Positions 36,591 to 45,856 are shown, counted from the first letter of the stretch. The stretch is DNA of 64,000 bases from Octadecabacter algicola (GCF_021532625.1 NZ_JAKGAR010000002.1:558001-622000); one strand, 5' to 3'. Notes: generated from the sequence alone by a model not told the origin. Numbers and translations are program-made.

Positions 36591-37716
36591 GGAACCGTTT
36601 CTGTAAATCGCCCTGCCAGAACGCATCGTCACTGACGATATCGGCGAACCGTTTCGCTGCGTCACCCTGCCCAAAGGCATCATGGCGCTCGTAGCGTTTG
36701 CCCCATTCTTCAGTAAGGAACGCCGCAATTGCGTCACCATCGGCCGCATTAACAGAGCGCAAAGACGGTGCCTGTGCGCGGTTGGTTTGGCGCGTGCCGA
36801 CGTCAAGCGACGGTGTGCCAAGGAACGGTGCCTCGCGTACGCCCGCGCTGGAGTTTCCGATCATGCAAGCCGCGTTTTTCATAAGTTCGGAAAAGTGTGC
36901 GAACCGCATAGAAGGCAGGATACGGAACTGATCCTTCGGCAGTTGGTCAAGAACCGTGAAGATGTCAGCTGACCCCGGATCATTGTTGGGTGCAATCACG
37001 ACGAACGGTTTGCCTGACGTATCGAGTGCCGCAAACAAATCCTGTGCTTGCTGCCCCATTGTGTCCGCCTCAGAGGTCACAGGGTGGAAGACCACGATGC
37101 CATAATCACCCTGTGGCAGATCATAATGCGCGCGCACGTCAGCAATGGTCACGCCAGATGGGCCGGAATGGAAATCTAACTCAGGCGAGCCGATCACGAA
37201 GATTTCGTCGGCGGGTTCGCCCATGGCCATGACCCGTTTTTTGGCATCAACGGAACTGACAAAATGGTGGCTGGCGAGCTTGGAATTACAGTGGCGGAAA
37301 ATCTCATCGATGGTGCCGCTGACTTCGCCGCCCTCAATGTGGGCGCTGCGAATGTAGTTCGTTGCGGCGACTAGGGCACAAGCTAAAGCTTCAATGCGGT
37401 CACCATGAACCACGACAAGGTCAGGTTTCATCTGTGCTACAAATTCCGAAAACCCCATGACCGTTTTGGCCAATATCTGATCCTGCGGGTCGCCTTCTTC
37501 TTGGTTGACGAATTCATGCACGCCGACGCCTTGCGTGCGGGCGACCTCAACCTTGGTGAGGCCATAGCGCTCCATCATATGCATGCCTGTGACCCAAAAA
37601 TGCACGTCATGCCCTGCATCCCGAGCGGCAATCGCCAGCGGTTCCATTTTACCGAAATCCGCACGAGTGCCGGTTACGAAGAGGATCGTTTTGGAGAAAG
37701 AGCGATGTGTTTCCAT
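36580..37716 (-). CDS. neuC: UDP-N-acetylglucosamine 2-epimerase, hydrolysing
   Basis: A 378-residue NeuC/LegG-type epimerase that releases ManNAc (or a 2,4-diacetamido analogue) from the UDP-sugar, the first committed step to sialic-acid-type sugars. TGTRADFGKMEPL opens the fold. VVHGDRIEALA, AHIEGGEVSGTIDE and MIGNSSAGVREAP are the typical hydrolysing-epimerase motifs. It is the first gene of a minus-strand unit continuing into the KdtA-like gene. Confidence 0.93.
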   Translation of the reverse strand: METHRSFSKTILFVTGTRADFGKMEPLAIAARDAGHDVHFWVTGMHMMERYGLTKVEVARTQGVGVHEFVNQEEGDPQDQILAKTVMGFSEFVAQMKPDLVVVHGDRIEALACALVAATNYIRSAHIEGGEVSGTIDEIFRHCNSKLASHHFVSSVDAKKRVMAMGEPADEIFVIGSPELDFHSGPSGVTIADVRAHYDLPQGDYGIVVFHPVTSEADTMGQQAQDLFAALDTSGKPFVVIAPNNDPGSADIFTVLDQLPKDQFRILPSMRFAHFSELMKNAACMIGNSSAGVREAPFLGTPSLDVGTRQTNRAQAPSLRSVNAADGDAIAAFLTEEWGKRYERHDAFGQGDAAKRFADIVSDDAFWQGDLQKRFHDL

Positions 37717-37783
37717 TTGAATGTGACTAGATTATTGGGTGACCTGTCGCAACACTTGCGTCAGGCTAAGATCAAGGTGCGAA

Positions 37784-38665
37784 ATGGTCCATATTCCAGT
37801 CGAATTCCTAGAAACCGGATTTGACCGATTGAAGTCTGGCTTAGACCGGCGATTGGGTTTTCCGTTTCTTAAGGCGAAATTTCGCAAGACTTGTGGATAC
37901 GAGTTGAACCTCGAGAACCCGCAAACTTGGAATGAAAAAATTCAATGGCTGAAGCTTAACTCTAGTGGTGAAGACTTAGTGCGTGCGGCTGATAAACTTG
38001 AAATGCCTATTCTTGTAGAAGAACTGATGGGGGCTGACGCCTGCGATGGATTGTTTGCTAAAATTTGGCAGCAATCTGAAACAGCAGACGGGATCGACTA
38101 TCAGGCGCTGCCTACGTCTTATGTCATCAAGCCGACCCATGGATCCGGTTGGCTTCGGATCGTGACATCCGAGCATCCAGCTGACGCGGCAGACCTTCAG
38201 GATCAATGCGCCCGATGGCTGCGCCGCAAATACGGGCATAGACAATTCGAATGGCCGTATCTGCAGATCAAGCCGCGCATAATGGTCGAAGAACTGTTGC
38301 CGACGCCCAATGCTTTGGGTGCGGACGATGTTAAAATCCACATGGTGAACGGCAAGATCGGTTTTGTGCTGCTGGTCAAAGATCGCCATGGCACGTTGAC
38401 CCGTAACTATATGACCGAAGACTGGACACCGTTTCCGTCTGGGGCAGGGGATCCGGTCGAAAAGGTTTATGGGTGGGACAAAATGCGCGATGTCGCATTG
38501 GAACTAGGGCAGCACTTTGACTGTGTGCGTGTCGATTTCCTATCGACGCCAACGCGCTATGCTTTGAACGAACTCACATTCTTTCCTGACTCGGGGTTCA
38601 ACACAGCAGGCGGCCCCGAGTTTGACCGCGAGGCAGGAAAGCTGCTGACCCTACCAATTGGTTAA
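37784..38665 (+). CDS. TupA-like ATP-grasp protein
   Basis: A 293-residue protein resembling the TupA-like ATP-grasp family found in polysaccharide clusters (teichuronopeptide-type). The opening GYELNLENPQTWNEKIQWLKL and VIKPTHGSGWLRIV are diagnostic. VEELLPTPNALGADDVKIHMVNG and VDFLSTP...NELTFFPDSGF carry the ATP-grasp acids. It probably ligates an amino acid or similar group onto a sugar. The ATG at 37784 follows AAGGTG. Its promoter would lie in the 68-base gap next to neuC. Confidence 0.8.
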   Translation: MVHIPVEFLETGFDRLKSGLDRRLGFPFLKAKFRKTCGYELNLENPQTWNEKIQWLKLNSSGEDLVRAADKLEMPILVEELMGADACDGLFAKIWQQSETADGIDYQALPTSYVIKPTHGSGWLRIVTSEHPADAADLQDQCARWLRRKYGHRQFEWPYLQIKPRIMVEELLPTPNALGADDVKIHMVNGKIGFVLLVKDRHGTLTRNYMTEDWTPFPSGAGDPVEKVYGWDKMRDVALELGQHFDCVRVDFLSTPTRYALNELTFFPDSGFNTAGGPEFDREAGKLLTLPIG

Positions 38666-39435
38666 CGCCAGTTATCGGCAATCCACTTAGCAGGTCGTGT
38701 TGTATGGAATGGGTCAGATTTAAATCCGTTCATCGCCTCGTCCACGTTTGGCCGCCCGTGAAAACAAACGATATGCGCATTTTCGGGCAACTTTGGCGGC
38801 ACAAAGAGGTTCATCGGGCGTTTCGGGCGGCAATGGTATTTAAAACTCACGATCCATTCTGACGGGTAGGGCGTAAACATCCCGTTTTGGTGCGCCAGCG
38901 TGGAAGTGTAGGTTTGCTCGGATCCCTTGCACATCACGACGGACTCTTCGGGTGCCTCTGCCATTGTGGTGTATAAAAAATCATGATGCTTTGGTTCGAA
39001 TTTGATGAACGACCCCTCGCCATAGGTGCGCGGTTCGCTTTCGGGCGCAAAGGGGCCACGCATCGTGACCTGACCCGGGGCAAAATCGGACAATTTGTCT
39101 AGATCCCCTGTTATTAGGATGTCCAAATCCAGCGCCAGCACGGGCCCCACGTCTTTTGAAAACAGTGCAGGGTTAAACATAGCGATCTTACGCAGTGCGC
39201 CTTGTTTTTTCACCGTCTTTTGTGTGGCGGTCATTCGGGCTTCATAGGGCTGCTCTTCCAACGGAAGGGCTGTTATGCCGTCGTCCAACCCGTCCGCCAG
39301 TTCCGTCATGCAGTAAAAATCGACCTCGCGATTGGTGTTGCGCAAGACTGCACGATACAAACGGTTCACATGCTCGGTCGGATAGAGCGTTCCCCATTTG
39401 ATGCAGATACAGGTTAATCGAGAAGCAGATTGCAT
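38662..39435 (-). CDS. Glycosyltransferase-like protein (GT8-like)
   Basis: A 257-residue soluble protein. ALDLDILITGDLDKL contains a DxD motif that would hold the metal and nucleotide sugar, as in GT8 and related GT-A enzymes. The C-terminal HIVCFHGRPNVDEA is also common in such proteins. The order and spacing support a glycosyltransferase; donor and acceptor are unknown. It lies next to the sulfotransferase and probably adds a decorating sugar. Confidence 0.7.
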   Translation of the reverse strand: MQSASRLTCICIKWGTLYPTEHVNRLYRAVLRNTNREVDFYCMTELADGLDDGITALPLEEQPYEARMTATQKTVKKQGALRKIAMFNPALFSKDVGPVLALDLDILITGDLDKLSDFAPGQVTMRGPFAPESEPRTYGEGSFIKFEPKHHDFLYTTMAEAPEESVVMCKGSEQTYTSTLAHQNGMFTPYPSEWIVSFKYHCRPKRPMNLFVPPKLPENAHIVCFHGRPNVDEAMNGFKSDPFHTTRPAKWIADNWR

Positions 39436-39514
39436 GGGGTCTCCAGCGGGTTTTTCTGGTCTTAGCGAAAAGCGTTCAGCAGGCTAAGCCTACGGTTTCG
39501 GGCGGTCGGCTCGC

Positions 39515-40213
39515 TCATTCATAACCGAAGGCTTTGTAGTCTGCTGCAAAAAACGCCTGAACGTCCCGTTCCAGCTGTTTAAAACCGTCCGCCGACAGTC
39601 CTAACCGTTCCAGATGATTAGATGTTCCGCGTTCACTCTTGTTTCTGTGCGAAAGGTCCCGACTGCTGACGTCGATGCCTGCTGTCAGTAGGACGTCTTT
39701 CCAGTTTTTGATTTTTTCAAACCGTAGAACGAGGTCAGCGCGCGGTTTAACCTTCGACGGATAGTCCGTCCAAAATAACTGCGATCCCCCGTACTTTGGG
39801 TTCGCCGCCAGCACATCAAGATAGTCGTGAGCCGTGATGTTTTTGATATCCCAGCCGTACATTTTGACGAGACCATTTCGGTTTGGTTTCAGAATATGAT
39901 CGTAGTAGCCCGACAGGAACCGTTCAAACGGGTGGCGCACGATGGTCACCGAATAGCTTTGCAGCCAGTGCCGTTCGCTCAGCCTGTTGCGCGCCCAACT
40001 GTGTGACAACCGCTCAACGCCAAGCAGGCGAGATAACGAAATTCCCGCGGTTTTCGGGGAATGCAGGAATATGACCGGAAGGTCGCCTCGCATAAGGTCG
40101 GTTTTCATTCCCGAGCCGGGGCGGCCGCGGAACGCTGTGGTTTGGGACTGCCAGTCATGAATGCGTGTGAGCAGGCCAAACGGGCCGTGACCTTTGCGTT
40201 CGGGTAGGCTCAC
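39515..40213 (-). CDS. Sulfotransferase family protein
   Basis: A 232-residue PAPS-dependent sulfotransferase. The 5'-phosphosulfate loop is IFLHSPKTAGISLSRLL, and the 3'-phosphate motif VTIVRHPFERFLSGYYDH follows about 45 residues later. The short form resembles carbohydrate sulfotransferases, so it may sulfate the surface glycan made by this cluster. It overlaps the neuB stop by four bases, forming a neuB-sulfotransferase unit. Confidence 0.88.
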   Translation of the reverse strand: MSLPERKGHGPFGLLTRIHDWQSQTTAFRGRPGSGMKTDLMRGDLPVIFLHSPKTAGISLSRLLGVERLSHSWARNRLSERHWLQSYSVTIVRHPFERFLSGYYDHILKPNRNGLVKMYGWDIKNITAHDYLDVLAANPKYGGSQLFWTDYPSKVKPRADLVLRFEKIKNWKDVLLTAGIDVSSRDLSHRNKSERGTSNHLERLGLSADGFKQLERDVQAFFAADYKAFGYE

Positions 40214-41238
40214 TCAAAATCTTCCCACGTCAGTTGCTGGTTTTTAGTGACCGCGACCTTCAAGGTTTTGCCGAGAACCTTGTCGAAATCGTAACCCGCA
40301 ATAGCGCCGGACCCCGGCCGGCGGGCCCAGATATCTGCTTCAGTGATGGTGTGACCTGATGGAAGATCGGCGTCCGCAACAACGGAGGCGCGCGCGAAAC
40401 GGTAAACGTCTTCTTCGGCGGCGGTGCGCTGTTTAGGGTTGTGCAGGGCAGTGTGAATTTCAGCAGAGCGATCTATCAAGTGACGCAGCTCGGACGGGTC
40501 CATTGAACAAATGATATCGGGTCCCTTGCGGTAGCGCGTGTCAGTATAATGACGTTCAAGAATGCACGCGCCAAGCGCCACCGATGCCAGTGCCATTTCC
40601 GGCCCGATAGAGTGGTCCGAAAAACCCACGACGGCGTTGGGGAATGCTTCTTTCAGGTCGGTCACGCCCTGCAAGGATACGATCTCAGGCGGCGAGGGGT
40701 AGAGGTTGGTGCACTCCAACAAAGCATATTCCACGCCCGCATCTTCAAGGATTTTCACCGACGCGCGGACCGTTTCGATTGTCTGCATGCCTGTGGACAT
40801 GATCACCGGTTTACCCTTTGCCGCGATGTGGCGGATGAGCGGTAGGTTGTCTGCCTCGCCGGACCCGATTTTATAGGCGGGCACGTCAAGGGTTTCGAGG
40901 AAATCACAAGCGGCACGGCTAAACGGGGTTGAGATGAAAATCATTCCCAAGTCTTCGACATAGGTCTTTAGCTGTGCTTCGTCATCGCGACTTAGGGCGC
41001 ATTGCGCCATCACGTCCCAGATCGAAACATCCGCGTTTGGCGGAAAGATTTGCTTGGCCTCGTCGGTCATTTCATCTTCGACGATATGCGTCTGGTGCTT
41101 GACCATTTCACAACCCGAAAGTGCGGCCAGTCGGGCCATTTCTTTGGCGACGTTCAAATCTCCACCATGGTTAATGCCGATTTCAGCAATCACAAGCGGC
41201 GGATGTTCAGGGCCGATTTCACGGTTGGCGATTTTCAT
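40210..41238 (-). CDS. neuB: N-acetylneuraminate/legionaminate synthase
   Basis: A 342-residue sialate synthase that condenses phosphoenolpyruvate with ManNAc or a relative. The TIM-barrel part carries VIAEIGINHGGDLNVAK, MVKHQTHIVEDEM, FSRAACDFLE, YKIGSGE and VGFSDHSIGPEMAL. The C-terminal 60 residues are the SAF (antifreeze-like) domain (ARASVVADADLPSGHTIT). It is closer to the NeuB group than to PseI, judging by the HIVEDEM and RYRKGPDIICSMDP segments. The ATG at 41238 replaces an upstream extension to 41277. Confidence 0.93.
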   Translation of the reverse strand: MKIANREIGPEHPPLVIAEIGINHGGDLNVAKEMARLAALSGCEMVKHQTHIVEDEMTDEAKQIFPPNADVSIWDVMAQCALSRDDEAQLKTYVEDLGMIFISTPFSRAACDFLETLDVPAYKIGSGEADNLPLIRHIAAKGKPVIMSTGMQTIETVRASVKILEDAGVEYALLECTNLYPSPPEIVSLQGVTDLKEAFPNAVVGFSDHSIGPEMALASVALGACILERHYTDTRYRKGPDIICSMDPSELRHLIDRSAEIHTALHNPKQRTAAEEDVYRFARASVVADADLPSGHTITEADIWARRPGSGAIAGYDFDKVLGKTLKVAVTKNQQLTWEDFE

Positions 41239-41366
41239 GGGAGGTCTCCATTTTGTTACCGCCCTTGTGCCACGCACTTCGTGGAAACGCTAGATGTCGG
41301 TTGTGCGGGCTTTGCTATCATTCGTTGCTCGTCGGTGTATGTCTGCTAAGATAAATCCGATACAAA

Positions 41367-41939
41367 GTGCGGAGCAGCCTTCAGTTGGATCATACAGAGT
41401 TCAATGGTTTGTTCGACGATGTGTTCGCGCATCCGTTGACTGGAGCAGGGTTTGTTCCTGTTAGAAAGACCAAGTCACTGCGATATCAGAATGGTACGCG
41501 TGATCTTTGGATAAAACGCATTCAAGGAAAGTGGCCGCACCCAGGTGTCGCTCGAACAGTAATCTGCTTTAGGCACTGTTTTTTGAGACCAGTTAGCAGC
41601 GATGATCCCAACCACGCGAACCTAATCGTCGACGATTTTCCAAGAAAACTAACTTTTGAAGACTTCAGTGGGTGGTTGGCGCCTCGGCTGAAATATCATC
41701 CTGAAAATTCCGGCCGGTGGTCAGCTAGCGAGCTAAATTACATGGACAAGTCCCCTGCCGCATTGAAAAATGACCTTAATAAGTTGAGAAAATTGGTCGA
41801 GAAAAGGGTCTTGCCTTGGGTGAACTCAATTACGGAAGAAAGTGAGCTATCCCAAATTATCAAAAATGGAGAAAAGGCGTGGTGCGAGGAACGTTGGATC
41901 GAGGACTATAAGGCCTTTTTCGCCGCAAGAAATGGTTAG
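41367..41939 (+). CDS. Hypothetical protein, AT-rich, DUF4304-like
   Basis: A 190-residue soluble protein with a GTG start and a weak ribosome-binding site. The N-terminal half (FVPVRKTKSLRYQNGTRDLW) resembles DUF4304, a family without known function often found with toxins or in variable regions; this match is tentative. Codon use is AT-richer than in the adjoining neu genes, suggesting recent arrival. Confidence 0.55.
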   Translation: MRSSLQLDHTEFNGLFDDVFAHPLTGAGFVPVRKTKSLRYQNGTRDLWIKRIQGKWPHPGVARTVICFRHCFLRPVSSDDPNHANLIVDDFPRKLTFEDFSGWLAPRLKYHPENSGRWSASELNYMDKSPAALKNDLNKLRKLVEKRVLPWVNSITEESELSQIIKNGEKAWCEERWIEDYKAFFAARNG

Positions 41940-42009
41940 AAGAACTTCGTTCACCAAGTCGGATTGGATTGAAGGGCTTAAACCCGGTCGTTTGCGATCA
42001 CCCCAGCGC

Positions 42010-42879
42010 TTAACCCCAGCGGCGATGGACCCAAAACCATTGTTCCGGGTTTTCATTGATACGGGCCTCAAGGCGGGCCGTGATTTCAGCCATCATTTGG
42101 TCCGCATCCGTAAGGGCAATAGGTGCTTCTATGGCAACTTCAAACGACAGCCCGTCTGATTGTCGAATGCCGAAATAGGGGATGACCAATGCGTTCAATT
42201 TTAACGCAATATCGGCCACCGACGTGGCCGTGTGGGCCGGCTGCCCCATGAATGGGATTTTCGGGTGGAGCGTTGCGCGCACGTCAAACAACAATGTGCC
42301 CATACCGCCGTCTCGCAGCATCCGCACAAAGCCAACTGTGCCTTTGCGGCCTTGCGGGAATACGGCGCCCGACATGTCCAGCATGTTCTTCTCGTAGTGG
42401 GCGTTGAAATAGGGGTTGGCGATTGGTCGGTATAATCCGCCGATCGTGTATCCGCGCTGCACCAAAGCCTGACGGGGCGCCTCGTGGTTTCCGAAATGTC
42501 CGGTAACAAACAAAACGGGGCGGCCTTCTTCTTTGGCCCGCGCCAGTGCCGCCAGCCCTTCGCCGCTGACCTTGGCGGTTTCAATCTGTTTGGCAAAGTC
42601 CGCGCCGGAATAATTTTCGATCATCGTGCGGCCGAAGTTGTTGCACACGGCCTTGGCCATGGTGCGGCGTTCGGCCTTTGGCATGTCAGGCCAGATGAAC
42701 GCTAGTTGGTCCTCGGCCCGTTTGCGATAGCCTGCTAAAGGCGCAATGACCTTTTCGATGACGGCACCAAACCAGCGCACGCGGGTTGCGTAGGGCAAGG
42801 CAAGGGCAGACCCGATAATGCCCCGCAAGGCGCGATCAACGATCCAGTCAGTCTTTGTGGCGGTTTCAAACGTGCGCAT
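42010..42879 (-). CDS. Lysophospholipid/lipid A acyltransferase (LpxL-like)
   Basis: A 289-residue LPLAT-superfamily enzyme. The catalytic HX4E motif is HFGNHE in VLFVTGHFGNHEAPRQ. The N-terminal hydrophobic segment and the LYRPIANPYFN stretch match the lauroyl/myristoyl acyltransferases that finish lipid A. The end, NPEQWFWVHRRW, is the family C-terminal motif. The nearby WaaA gene (43.9 kb) supports a role in lipopolysaccharide. Confidence 0.9.
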   Translation of the reverse strand: MRTFETATKTDWIVDRALRGIIGSALALPYATRVRWFGAVIEKVIAPLAGYRKRAEDQLAFIWPDMPKAERRTMAKAVCNNFGRTMIENYSGADFAKQIETAKVSGEGLAALARAKEEGRPVLFVTGHFGNHEAPRQALVQRGYTIGGLYRPIANPYFNAHYEKNMLDMSGAVFPQGRKGTVGFVRMLRDGGMGTLLFDVRATLHPKIPFMGQPAHTATSVADIALKLNALVIPYFGIRQSDGLSFEVAIEAPIALTDADQMMAEITARLEARINENPEQWFWVHRRWG

Positions 42880-43012
42880 AGGGGCGGTTTAGGCGTGCAC
42901 GCGCGCCCCTGCAAGTGCTGTGCGTTTCCGCACATAAAGGGTGATGTGGCGAAGATTGCTTGCATCCTTGCATCACCTTAGGTTGGAGACACCTTTTTCA
43001 CAGGAGACCACC

Positions 43013-43924
43013 ATGTCGATCCGACCTGTTCTAGAAACACGCAAGGCGCAAGCCACCATGGAGGGAGCAGGCGTTCACCTGCACCGCGCGTTCGGGTTCC
43101 AAGACCCGACCGAGCTTGACCCGTTCCTATTGTTTGATGACTTTCGAAACGATACCCCCGCGCATTTCGAAAAGGGGTTTCCATGGCATCCGCATCGCGG
43201 CATCGAAACCATTACCTATGTGCTGAACGGGACGGTTGAACATGGCGATAGCCTTGGCAATCGCGGCACGCTTGGTGCTGGGGATGTGCAATGGATGACC
43301 GCAGGATCGGGCATCATGCACCAAGAGATGCCCGCCGGAAACGCACAAGGTCAGATGCACGGGTTCCAGTTGTGGGGGAATTTGCCCGCCGCACAAAAGA
43401 TGACAGACCCGCGCTATCAAGATGTCGAAGCCAAGGAAATTCCCGAGATCACGGATGATGATGGCACTGTAGTGCGCGTTATAACGGGTGAATTCTGGGG
43501 CAAACGTGGCCCTGTGGATGGGATCGCTGCCGATCCGCAATACCTTGATGTGTCGATGCCTGCTGGTGTTAAGAAGACCTTCAAGATCGACACGTATCGC
43601 CGTGCCTTTGCCTATGTGTTTGACGGTCAGGCCGCTTTTGCCGATGCCAGTGCCCCGACAGGTGTGTTGCTTGAGAAAGAGGTTATGGGCGAAGAGGTTA
43701 ACATTCGCGACATGTCCGGTGATCGCACTTTGATACGCTTTGGCAAAGGCGACGAGGTTACGGTGCAGGCCGGTGAACGGGGCGTACGTTTCCTGTTGAT
43801 TTCAGGTGCCCCGATAGAAGAACCTGTCGCGTGGCATGGCCCAATCGTGATGAACACTAAGGAAGAACTGCAAACGGCGATCCGTGACCTTCGCAATGGT
43901 ACGTTTATCAAGCCTGCTCACTAA
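43013..43924 (+). CDS. Pirin family protein
   Basis: A 303-residue bicupin. FPWHPHRGIETITYVLNG and the later MTAGSGIMHQEMP supply the three His and one Glu that bind the metal in pirins. Bacterial pirins can act as quercetinases or as redox-linked regulators; which applies is not visible. The ATG at 43013 follows CAGGAGA. An upstream extension to 42941 is a shadow. Confidence 0.92.
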   Translation: MSIRPVLETRKAQATMEGAGVHLHRAFGFQDPTELDPFLLFDDFRNDTPAHFEKGFPWHPHRGIETITYVLNGTVEHGDSLGNRGTLGAGDVQWMTAGSGIMHQEMPAGNAQGQMHGFQLWGNLPAAQKMTDPRYQDVEAKEIPEITDDDGTVVRVITGEFWGKRGPVDGIAADPQYLDVSMPAGVKKTFKIDTYRRAFAYVFDGQAAFADASAPTGVLLEKEVMGEEVNIRDMSGDRTLIRFGKGDEVTVQAGERGVRFLLISGAPIEEPVAWHGPIVMNTKEELQTAIRDLRNGTFIKPAH

Positions 43925-45216
43925 GCGTGGGCGAGTTCCGATTTGATCGCGGCACAGGTGCGCGCACTTGCGCCAGAATGGGCCGCGATGAATGCTTCGA
44001 TGTCTGCCTCTGTGGTCCACGTCGGGCCGGACAGGAGTTCGGCCATCTGATTGCCGTCTTCAACCGATTGAGCGACACCTGCGGCCTCGGCCTCAACGAA
44101 GGGGTACTCGATTGTATATGTGGTCGGGCCCGTGACAACGGGCTTTGCCAAGGCCAAGGGTTCAATAATGTTATGTGCCCCGTGGCTATGAAACCCGCCA
44201 CCGACGATCACACGATCCGCGAGTGAAAGGTAGAAATACATTTCGCCTAAACTGTCCCCGAGGAGCACCTGAACCTCGTCGATCCAATCGTGACCTGGGA
44301 TTGCCATGTCGAGAGCATCACTAAACATCTCAGAGCGACGCGCAGGGGGCAGACCTGCCGAGATTAGCATCTTTGCCACGTCATCAAAACGTTCAGGTGC
44401 GCGAGGAACATAGATGAACAAAGTGCTCGGATCATGGGCTAACACGTCTTTGATCAATTGGATGTAAATGTCGTCCTCGCCCTCGACCGCGCTGGCTAGG
44501 GTTACCACTTGGCGGCCCATTAGGTGGGGCTTCGCTGCCGCTGCTGCCGCCAGAAGCGCTGGGGCGATAGGTTGATCAAAGCGTAATTCACCGGTGATAT
44601 GGATGTTTGGCACGCCAACACTGGCAAATCGATCCGCCTGTAATTGTGATTTCACGAAGGCGCCCGCAAATCCTGTCATAATTTTTTGACGCAATCGTAG
44701 GCCGCCAGAATCACGGGTCAGCGATTTGCTGGGGTACTGAGCATTGCACATATAAAACGGCACACCGTTTTTCTTGGCGGCAAAGACCATGGCCGGCCAG
44801 ATTTCGATCTCCATGCTTAATCCCATCTTGGGGCGGCAAGCGCGAAAGAACCGACTGAATGTCCAGAACATATCCAAAGGGACCCAAACGCTCGCGACGC
44901 GGCCTTCGGCGATTTCAGCTTCGAAGGCGCGATGTGCTTCTTTGCGCCCTGCGGGGGTGAAATGGGTGAAAACAATCGTCTCACCTGCGGCCAACAGATC
45001 GCGGGCCAAAGGCACGGCGGATCGTGTTTCGCCAAGGCTAACGGCGTGTATCCAGATCGGATTTTGCGGAAGGGCGGCATAACTGCCAAAGCGTTCGCGA
45101 ATATGCGCTTTGTAGACCGGGTCGCGGCGGCCACGGCGCCAAAGGTAAATCAGCACCAACGGCGTTAGAAGAACCCACGCCAAACGATAAAGGGCTAGAA
45201 ACGCTTTTAAGATCAT
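43921..45216 (-). CDS. waaA: 3-deoxy-D-manno-octulosonic acid transferase
   Basis: A 431-residue Kdo transferase (GT30) with an N-terminal membrane anchor (residues 6-26) and the WIHAVSLGETRSAVPLA catalytic motif. LSMEIEIWPAMV and the C-terminal VGGGFHSHGAHNIIEPLALAKPV match classic WaaA closely. It attaches Kdo from CMP-Kdo to lipid A precursor at the cytoplasmic face of the inner membrane. It resembles textbook WaaA more than the copy at 35.3 kb does, so this one is probably the housekeeping enzyme. Confidence 0.93.
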   Translation of the reverse strand: MILKAFLALYRLAWVLLTPLVLIYLWRRGRRDPVYKAHIRERFGSYAALPQNPIWIHAVSLGETRSAVPLARDLLAAGETIVFTHFTPAGRKEAHRAFEAEIAEGRVASVWVPLDMFWTFSRFFRACRPKMGLSMEIEIWPAMVFAAKKNGVPFYMCNAQYPSKSLTRDSGGLRLRQKIMTGFAGAFVKSQLQADRFASVGVPNIHITGELRFDQPIAPALLAAAAAAKPHLMGRQVVTLASAVEGEDDIYIQLIKDVLAHDPSTLFIYVPRAPERFDDVAKMLISAGLPPARRSEMFSDALDMAIPGHDWIDEVQVLLGDSLGEMYFYLSLADRVIVGGGFHSHGAHNIIEPLALAKPVVTGPTTYTIEYPFVEAEAAGVAQSVEDGNQMAELLSGPTWTTEADIEAFIAAHSGASARTCAAIKSELAHA

Positions 45217-45253
45217 GCGTTTCTAGCCCTTTGTCTAAGTCGTTGTAACCGGA

Positions 45254-45856
45254 TTACCGGCGGCGATCGCGGCGTGATGACATTGGCTGGAACGCCACGC
45301 CAACGTGTGCTTCGCAATATGGTTTTCCTGGTTTGACTTCCAAACCACAGAACCAGAACTGGTCTGTCGCAGGGTCGCCAACAGGCCATTTACAAGTTTT
45401 TTCGGTCAGTTCCATCAAGCTGATTTTCTTGGCGGTTTTCTCAACTTCGTTGACCTTCGCCAAAGCCTCTGGGCTGATTTCATTGGCCGATGGTTGCGGT
45501 GGCAACGGCTGGCCAGCTGGAATGATCTGGCGGCGTGCGTGTGGCACTTTCGGTTGAGGCGGCGGGGATGCGGATTCAGTGCGTGGTTCTTGCACTTCCT
45601 CTTCGACCTTTTTGGCCACGGCCTTTTTAGGCGGCGCCTTAGGCTTTGCGGGTGCCTTTGGTTTCGCATCTGCCTTTGGTGCAGCAGCTTTGCTACCGCC
45701 GCCAGAGCCCGCACGATTGCTGAGCCCCAAGCGATGCACTTTGCCGATAACGGCGTTGCGGGTTACGCCGCCAAGCTCTTTGGCGATCTGGCTGGCGGAT
45801 TGACCTTCGCCCCACATCTTCTTCAACACTTCGACGCGTTCGTCGGTCCAAGACAT
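45254..45856 (-). CDS. gcrA: GcrA cell cycle regulator
   Basis: A 200-residue GcrA. In Alphaproteobacteria it binds sigma-70 RNA polymerase and acts at promoters carrying methylated GANTC. Residues 1-48 form the DNA-binding domain (MSWTDERVEVLKKMWGEG, then TRNAVIGKVHRLGLSNRA). The middle is a flexible Pro/Ala/Lys linker of about 90 residues. The C-terminal sigma-interacting part has the Cys-rich TCKWPVGDPATDQFWFCG and KPGKPYCEAH segments. The frame extends upstream to 45922; the ATG at 45856 is the family start. Confidence 0.96.
   Translation of the reverse strand: MSWTDERVEVLKKMWGEGQSASQIAKELGGVTRNAVIGKVHRLGLSNRAGSGGGSKAAAPKADAKPKAPAKPKAPPKKAVAKKVEEEVQEPRTESASPPPQPKVPHARRQIIPAGQPLPPQPSANEISPEALAKVNEVEKTAKKISLMELTEKTCKWPVGDPATDQFWFCGLEVKPGKPYCEAHVGVAFQPMSSRRDRRR

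Noticed and set aside
36591-36821. N-terminal extension of the KdtA-like gene to 511 residues
   Set aside because: It overlaps neuC in another frame, has Thr/Arg-rich nonsense composition, and family members start near 36590 or 36563.
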